Shown one piece after another: positions 57,424-64,000 of a DNA stretch of 64,000 nt (positions are counted from its first letter, which is position 1; each line of letters begins with the position of its first letter). The notes under the pieces were generated by a model. It saw only the letters and a list, made by a program, of their open reading frames with translations, made no database searches and was not told the DNA's origin. The position numbers were made by a program, and so were the translations under genes. The stretch lies in the NCBI RefSeq assembly GCF_032118995.1, contig NC_092650.1, forward strand, positions 24,996,001-25,060,000, written 5' to 3'. This DNA comes from Asterias amurensis (lineage: Eukaryota; Echinodermata; Asteroidea; Forcipulatida; Asteriidae).

Positions 57424-57515
57424 CCTGACCAGCTGTCCGATGCAATATTTGAGCAGCATTTTGTGAGCTATTTCTGAGTGACCTTTACCCTTAAAGGCAA
57501 GTGTTGCATCAATAC
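57424..57515 (-). CDS. Cytochrome b5-like exon 3, GHS
   Basis: The 92-nt exon after AATCCAG reads (G)IDATLAFKGKGHSEIAHKM then LLKYCIGQLVR, donor GTAAGA. It carries the second haem histidine (GHS) and the typical KYxIGxL end of the domain. One weak candidate for a final short exon lies at about 56650-56690 on the minus strand (polar tail, AATAAA close behind). Confidence 0.86.
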
Positions 57516-57842
57516 CTGGATTACAATAAATGAATATGAATGACCATGAATTTGAATAAATGAATAATCATGAATTTAAACAATAAATGTTCATCCTAAA
57601 AACCCTCCCAAATCCTTGAAGCTTTCGAACTGACAAGGACTGACTAGGACTGTGTCCAAATTGTCAACTACAGCTAGTCGGCTTCGCCACACTTTGCAGA
57701 TAAGATTGCTTAACACTAAAGATCAATCTTAGCTCATTGCCAAATCGAGGCGAGGCTGTTCAATATCAGTTTTGTTTACTTTTTTAGTGCAAATTATTTT
57801 TTTCCAAAAATATATAAAAAATTAAAAAAACGGAAATCAGAT

Positions 57843-58172
57843 TTAAAGGCAGTGGACAATATTGGTAATTACTCAAAATAATTATTAGTATAAAACCTTA
57901 CTTGATTATGAGTAATGTAGAGCTGTTGATGGTATAAAAACATTGTGAGAAACGGCTCCCTCTGAAGTAACATAGTTTTCAAGAAAGAAGTAATTTTCCA
58001 CAAATTTGAGGTCTCGAAATCAAGCATCTGAAAGCACACAACTTCAAGTGACAAGGGTGTTTTTTCTTTCATTATCATCTCTCGCAACTTCGACAACCAC
58101 ATACATTTGTTGAGATACACCAACTGTGAAGGCTACTCTTTGACAATAACCAAAGGTGTCCAGTGTCTTTAA
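57843..58172 (+). mobile_element. Family A MITE, copy 18
   Basis: TTAA to TTAA, in the second visible intron of the cytochrome b5 gene; two internal deletions. Confidence 0.9.
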
Positions 58173-58237
58173 GTAGAAAGAATATCATGGCCGATTTGTG
58201 ATTAGAATAGAGAAAGAACCTTTGAACCTTTACTGAC

Positions 58238-58274
58238 CTGCATGTTCCATCAATATTTCCCATCCTCCTGGATG
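58238..58274 (-). CDS. Cytochrome b5-like exon 2, HPGG
   Basis: This 37-nt exon reads HPGGWEILMEHA plus one base, from acceptor ..CAG (58275-58277) to donor GTCAGT. HPGG holds the first haem-iron histidine. It is too short to appear as an ORF but is unmistakable in the family. Confidence 0.88.
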
Positions 58275-58866
58275 CTGTTGATTAAACACAAACAAATAAT
58301 TCTTGATACAAAGTACAGGATACCAAATTTTCACTTAAAAATATATAAAAACTAAAAAAGGGGGACATTGATAGGGAGAGAAAAAGATAATCATTACTTT
58401 AAATATGAATTACAGCTTCAAATCATTTTATGACAAATTTCATTATATTATGACTTCACTTCAAGCTAATGAACTTTAAAGTTAATATATATCAGTACCT
58501 ACACCTGCCCCCACCCCCCTTCACAGAAACATTTGTTTAAAAAATTTCCAGTTGAAAAAAAAAATCTGAACTTTTGAAGACCTCCAAATCACTGATGTGC
58601 ATTGTCATTGCCTTATCAAAACAAACTGGACTGGATTGTACCGGAAAAAATACCTAACAAAACAATGTTTTTTTATATACTGTTCTTGTATTTGTGCACG
58701 TATCAAGCAATGCATTCATGCATTCATACTTCCTGCGAATGCGATAGAAATATTGGCGCCACAGATTCGGTTGAACAGTTCAACTGTGTTCATCTCCTGC
58801 GAAACACTCGCTGAAAAAACAGCCAAATTTGCTTCCTAATAGCCAGGCTTTACTCAGTAGTTTGCT

Positions 58867-59232
58867 TTAAAGGCAGTGGACACTATTGGTAATTACTCAA
58901 AATAATTATTAGCATAAAACCTCACTTGGTAACAAGTAATCGGGAGAGGTTGATGGTATAAAACATTGTGAGAAACGGCTCCCTCTGAAGTGACGTAGTT
59001 TTCAAGAATTTGATTTCAAGACCTCAAATTTAGAATTTGAGGTCTCGAAATCAAGCATCTGAAAGCACACAACTTCGTGTGAAGGGTGTTTTTTTCTTTC
59101 ATTATTATCTCGCAACTTCGACGACCGATTGTGCTCAAATTTTCACAGGTTGGTTATTTTATGTATATGTTGAGATACACCAAGTGAGAAGACTGGTCTT
59201 TGCCAATTACCAATACTGTCCACTGTTTTTAA
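58867..59232 (+). mobile_element. Family A MITE, copy 19
   Basis: TTAA to TTAA, in the first visible intron of the cytochrome b5 gene. Confidence 0.9.
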
Positions 59233-59603
59233 AATAGTTATGTTGAAAACACTTTTTTTTTTACAGTAGAATTAAATAATAATATAATGATTCGCAAAAA
59301 TATCCCATGATTGACACAACATCAATTGTCCCCTTTTTAGTAGAACCAATGTTTGGCGAACCATATGTTCCACTGGCTGTATTGCCAGAGGCAAGTTTAT
59401 GGGGTTTTTTTAATCACAACCCAACAATTAAAAATTTGTCCATGAATACTTCTTAAGGTAAAGACTCGAGAAACAATTCCTGTTTTGAAAGATTTAACTT
59501 CAATTTAATAAAGGGTGTATATGCCTTTGATATTCAGTCCCAGACATTTTAGACATTTTAGACATTTTATTTTTTAAGAAAAGTTGTTTGACTTGTCTCT
59601 TAC

Positions 59604-59873
59604 CTCATGCAAGAATTTGGTTACATCAAAAACAAAGTCGAAAAGAACAATCCAACAGGACTTTGACTCCCAGTGTTCGGCAACTTCGCTGAGTGTGTAT
59701 TGCTTCAATCCATCATACCCAACAATATCCAGCGCCAACTGGTAAGATTCATTGGAGCCTATGGGTGAACGGCCACTGGCCCCTAAACCATTGCTATTTG
59801 CATAGTCTTGAAGTGTCATCAAATTAGATGCTTTGTCTGTGTCAGTTACTAGTTCAGCATTCCCAATCTCCAT
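59604..59873 (-). CDS. Cytochrome b5-like exon 1
   Basis: Ninety codons begin MEIGNAELVTDTDKASNLM and end VFDVTKFLHE|GTAAGA. The frame is open about 140 bases further upstream, ending VPPLPKKFCKEEEEEK before the Met but with no other ATG. The chosen ATG has A at -3 and G at +4; a longer form spliced from an upstream exon remains possible. Confidence 0.82.
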
Positions 59874-61857
59874 TTTGGTCTCAGATTTGTGTTTTTCTTC
59901 TTCTTCTTCTTTGCAGAACTTCTTTGGAAGTGGTGGAACTTCGAGAGGTTTCAGCTCAACAAATGCACAGGTAGTACTGACGCTTTGAATATGTACATTG
60001 TGTTTTTAAAAGCTCTCTGTCGCAGTTTATTGACCGAGCAGTTCTTATGATGATGTCATTGTTTCTTTATAGTCCTAACAGCTCATTTCTTTCTCGTTCT
60101 AGAAGCTTGCTTCAGTCTACCTCCATGCTTCAGTGCACAATCTGTGTACAGTGTGTGGATAAATGTAGCAGAATGAAAGGGTTTTGTCCCATGTTCCTGG
60201 GGTTCCAACAATCCTATGTTTAGACAGCCCCTCACAGGTCAGTTATCTGCACACCAGGGAGGGAATTGGGGTTCGGGTTTAGGGTTAGGAAAATATTAGG
60301 GGTGTCTGAACATCAGATACCCCCCCAAAATAGTTGAGTATAGAGAAAGTTTGTATAGGGCCTAGGCTTTGGTTTGCATAATATTTCTGTCGCACACAAT
60401 CATATGAAATTGGAATTTTGGGTAACACAAGACCCATTGCTCTAACAGGAAAAAGATTATTTGGTTGTTCAACAACACAACTTTTCAAATTAAGTGAAAT
60501 TTAGCTGCCTAATTATACACGTAAATATAAATATTTTAACAAGCGTTTTTCCAGGTCATTGAAAGCAACAATTGTGAACAAACAATTTTTTGAGCTCGAA
60601 AGTCAAACTCATTTTGCATTTATCTTCAAACTGACCCAACCTTTCTTTCCTTTATCACTGTTGACATAATTACTTGAACATTTTGTCCATGGCTCTAAAA
60701 AAGTGTGAACATTTGGTTGGTAAAAAAACTTTGTATGAAAAACATGTTTTTATCATCCGGTGTCAAATTAAATGAATTTGAAGTTTATTTTTAACAAACT
60801 CACATCTTCTGAACCACATGTCACAGTGTTATATCTTGCAGCCACCAGCAATATGTTAACTGTTATTTCCAGATGTGACCCCAAAGTCGATATCGAGAAT
60901 TGATACTGTTTGACTGTTTTCTCAAAAAGTAAAGCATTTCATGGAATAATATTTCAAGAGAAAATCTTTCACCACTACCTTCTGTAAACCCTGTAAGTTA
61001 TTTGTAAATCTGTGAATTTTTTATATATTTTTTTCTGTACCGAAAGGGTCCAATGGCTTTAAGAATTATTTTGATGCTTAAAGAAAATTGCTGTGCCCCT
61101 CCCATCAGCCAAGTTCGGGTGGGTTACAAGTGTTTACTAGAATGAAAATTAAAAGAAAAACAATAATGTTTTTTATGTCTCTACAAATTCTTTAAGATTT
61201 TGCTTTATTTCTGATTCCCGCAGAAATTTGTTCAAGTGGGAGTCCAGATCATTTTATTGTTACTAGGCTAATCACGCTTTAATGTCATTGTCATGCCTGT
61301 GCAGATGGGAGACCAACAAAAGTGTGGGTGTGTTTGCTAACCTTCCCAGGTCGACCCAGGTCTCCCCCAGTGCATTTGAATATCTGCTACGTCATTCTCG
61401 GGGGTCACCCGGGTCAGTGCCCAGCATGTAGGGCGGGTCACTTGAGGCTGACCAAAGTGCATGACGTCATGACAACAAAAATTCTCAATATGGCCACCAT
61501 TATGTTTGTAATTCAGCGAGACACTCTCAGCAAGTTTGACACACATTTTCACCAATCAAACAGCGACATTACAAGTATATCAAAGTGGGCTTGTACAAAA
61601 CGCTGCAGCCTGCAGATTCACCTAAGATTAAAAATTTCAAGATTTTTGGGTGAATCCACAGACGTTTTTTTCGCACAGTAACTAAAAGTAGTTCTGGGTC
61701 GGCTGTCCCAAGATGCATTGTGTGAATGCTGGCGGAAGTGGCGTTCGATAAGCTCATGAGTCATTGCGTGGCAAGGGCTCACCCCGATGAGTACACCTGG
61801 GTATAGCCAGGGGAAGCTAATCAAACGCACCCTGTATTAAAAAGCTATATAAAAGCA
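59874..61857. other. Upstream of cytochrome b5 gene, no further gene seen
   Basis: Probable promoter side of the minus-strand gene; no clear core element. The right part of a family I MITE lies at 60915-61063. 61322-61681 is open but resembles no family I know. Confidence 0.4.
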
Positions 61858-62153
61858 GTAACTGGGGCGCTGTACTCCTGTTTTCGAAGTTTGTCATTAT
61901 CGGTCATTCTGGGCGGTTTTGAAGGTAGATCGTTGGGTATTTTTGTGTGACGATCATAGAGAATTTTATTTTTTTGTTAGACCCACAGTATTTTTCTGGG
62001 GCGCTAGGTCTCCGAGAGCTTTGGGGTTCATTCCGCTATCGTCTCGACGTGGGAGAACAAACCTCATACATCTAGGAGTAGGGTGCTAGTGCGACCGATA
62101 ATGAGAACGTCTGGCTGGCTGGGGGGAAAAAAGGAGTACAGCGCCCCAGTTAC
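61858..62153. mobile_element. MITE with 22-bp perfect inverted ends
   Basis: GTAACTGGGGCGCTGTACTC (22 bp in full) at 61858-61879 is exactly mirrored at 62132-62153. TCATTATCGGTC further in is mirrored by GACCGATAATGA near 62094. The 296-bp interior has no coding capacity. Confidence 0.88.
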
Positions 62154-62379
62154 AGGGTCACCCAGTGGGTGTGTTACAAAGCATAATTAAAAAATAATGG
62201 AAACATTGACTTCTGTATTACGCCACCACTTTTTCATTCGATATGAAATAATATAGTATCTAATTGACCTAAATTGAGATCCCTTTTTGTAAAAAATTAC
62301 TATTAGTGAAAAAGTGATGGCGTGTTACAGAAAGATCCCAATTTTTAATTTCATTTTTCCCCTAATCACATTTAATTTA

Positions 62380-63847
62380 GGACACTTCGTACCTTTGCCA
62401 CTTCGTACCCTGGACACTTCGTACCTTTTCAAGGTGCGAAGTGACTTTGGACACTTCGTACCTTGGACACTTCATACCTTCTTACAAGACACTTCGTATC
62501 TTCTCACGAGTCACTTCGTACCTTCTCACGAGACACTTCCTACCTTCGTACTTATTTGGGATTTCTGCATCGTTTATGATTTTTTTTGTGCTTTGTGATC
62601 GGATGATTATAAAATAAAAGCAAAACAAACCAACTGTTACTATTTTGTTGGGACACCAATGAGCCATTTTGACGATTGCATGATTGTTTGACTTTAAAAT
62701 ATTTGTAAAAAATATTGGCGGAAGATATCGTGGCCCTGAAGGGACATCGCATATCGCAAACGTGTGCGCATACGTATGCAATGTCGTGAAACAATTCGCG
62801 AATATGTGCGCACACGTATGCAATGTCGTGAAACAATTCGCAAATATGTGCGCACACGTATGCAATGTCGTGAAACAATTCGCGAATATGTGCGCACACG
62901 TATGCAATGTCGTGAAACAATTCGCGAATATGTGCGCACACGTCTGCGAATATTATTTGCGATGTCGTGAATTTTATTGCATACCATGTTGCATACCTTT
63001 GAATAAAATGTCTAATGATCTGGGGGGTTTCTTTCCAACAGTGAGATAAGCGGTAGTCATTGCAGCAGTAGTCTTTGTTGTGAGGCAAGCGAGGCGTGTG
63101 GTCGTCCTTGGCCTGGTGCCAAGTTCCTGGGTATACACATGCTTTACAGAGGGAGCCTGCTGTAGCGCCACAGTACTCCCTAGATCGGTAACAAATTATC
63201 CACAACTATGACATCATCCTAATGGTATGCAACATGGTATGCAATAAAATTCACGACATTGCACAACAAATCGCACTCGTGTGCGCACATATTCACGATT
63301 TGGTTCACGAAATTGCATACGTGTGCGCACATATTCACGATTTGGTTCACGAGATTGCATACGTGTGCGCACATATTCGCGATTTGTTTCACGACATTGC
63401 ATAAGTGTGCGCACATATTCGCGAATTGTTTCACAACATTGCATACGTGTGCGCACATATTCGCGAATTGTTTCACGATATTGTATACGTGTGCGCATAT
63501 ATTCGCGATTTGTTTCACGACATTGCATACGTGTGCGCACACGTTTGCGTTATGCGATGTCCCTTCGGGGCCACCATAGGAAGATGTTGTCCTTGCAGTA
63601 ATTAACTTATACAAAATATTAGTTTCACATTAAAAATGACATTCACATACTCAAACAAAAATTAAAATTCATTAAGTAGCCTATTATTTAATTTGTTATC
63701 TCAACGAACATTAAATTATTGAGGAATTCACATTTTAATGGAGGTACGAAGTGACTCGGCTGAAGGTACGAAGTGACTCAGCTGATGGTCACTTCGTACC
63801 CCGCCCACGGTATGAAGTGACCAATTTGGTTACGGTACGAAGTGTCC
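62380..63847. mobile_element. Nested foldback element
   Basis: Outer arms are clusters of GGACACTTCGTACC-like words: about nine at 62380-62551 (one reversed) and, mostly inverted, five at 63742-63847. Inside sits a second inverted repeat (62730-63574) with arms made of 42-bp tandem units: four on the left (62774-62941) and about seven on the right (63279-63560). The arms end inward in an exact mirror pair (GTCGTGAATTTTATTGCATA..., 62961-62997 / 63224-63261) around a 226-bp centre. No transposase frame was seen. Confidence 0.88.
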
Positions 63848-64000
63848 CGAAGGTACTCCTAGAACTATTTCGGTTTCGTCCGGCTATCGTCTCCCGTAAC
63901 CTCATAGGTTTATATCTCTCACGCGTTCAACGACCCATGGTTCAATGAATTTCGGCATCAGGAATCTCTCTTTTTTTTTTTTTTAATCTCGCCAAAATTA

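Larger units (their letters stand above)
57424..59873 (-). other. Gene: cytochrome b5-domain protein (3 exons seen, 3' end missing)
   Basis: Three in-phase exons on the minus strand give 133 residues with a complete haem-binding core. YTLSEVAEH (about residue 59) and VFDVTKFLHE lead into HPGG, with axial His91; the second ligand is His115 in GKGHSEIA. The 24-residue spacing equals that of classical cytochrome b5. A 58-residue polar N-terminal extension without a membrane segment precedes the domain and I do not recognise it. The start ATG lies in AAAATGG context. The last visible exon ends QLVR at a GTAAGA donor in phase 0; the terminal exon, and any tail anchor, was not identified. It is probably an electron carrier, but soluble or membrane-bound cannot be decided. 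A MITE of family A lies in each visible intron. Confidence 0.85.

Noticed and set aside
61322..61681. 119-codon open frame with several Cys residues
   Set aside because: No family resemblance, and the surrounding sequence is MITE-like; treated as chance.
62482..63614. Overlapping ORFs up to 217 codons on both strands
   Set aside because: They are produced by the 42-bp tandem repeats and show no conserved domain; mirrored frames on both strands are equally open.

Overview
The window is animal nuclear DNA, most likely from a marine invertebrate deuterostome. An echinoderm such as a sea star is my best guess. The evidence is short exons with GT-AG introns, metazoan gene families whose lengths match their human orthologues, AT-rich intergenic DNA, and a very dense load of short non-autonomous transposons and tRNA-derived SINEs. 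The species is an inference from general character; no marker gene fixes it.

Four genes can be read exon by exon. (1) About 4841-13200, + strand: the 3' part of a stimulatory G-protein alpha subunit (GNAS type), seven coding exons, 217 residues plus a split Tyr codon, equal in length to the same part of the human protein. Its 5' exons lie outside the window or were not found. (2) 21974-35119, + strand: a complete RMDN1-like gene (regulator of microtubule dynamics 1), nine exons, 312 residues, including a small mitochondrial-presequence-like first exon 7.2 kb upstream. (3) 38438-46843, + strand: a complete MPPE1/PGAP5-like metallophosphoesterase, eight coding exons, 390 residues, all metal-binding motifs present. 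(4) 57424-59873, - strand: a cytochrome b5-domain gene, three exons with both haem histidines; the last exon was not found. All junctions agree in phase. The genes belong to unrelated pathways and I see no functional cluster.

Nearly everything else is mobile DNA. One family (A, ends TTAAAGGCAGTGGACAC) has about 20 copies in both orientations. Families B, E, H and I also sit at TTAA. Three nested insertions show that A and B duplicate TTAA, which points to piggyBac-type mobilisation. Family C (ends GGGCCCAATTTCATAGAGC) has a dozen or more copies. A hAT-type MITE with a perfect 8-bp target duplication sits 15 bp from an MPPE1 splice acceptor. There are also three tRNA-derived SINE families, one decayed CR1/L2-like LINE end, a 106-bp minisatellite (17091-17660) and a recent 1.77-kb tandem duplication (about 49985-53526).

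The most unusual structures are a perfect 91-bp-arm palindrome at 26591-26800, flanked by an 11-bp direct repeat, and a nested foldback element at 62380-63847. The foldback has arms built from 42-bp tandem repeats inside an outer pair of inverted GTACGAAGTG clusters. The 42-bp period keeps several frames open on both strands and produces long spurious ORFs.
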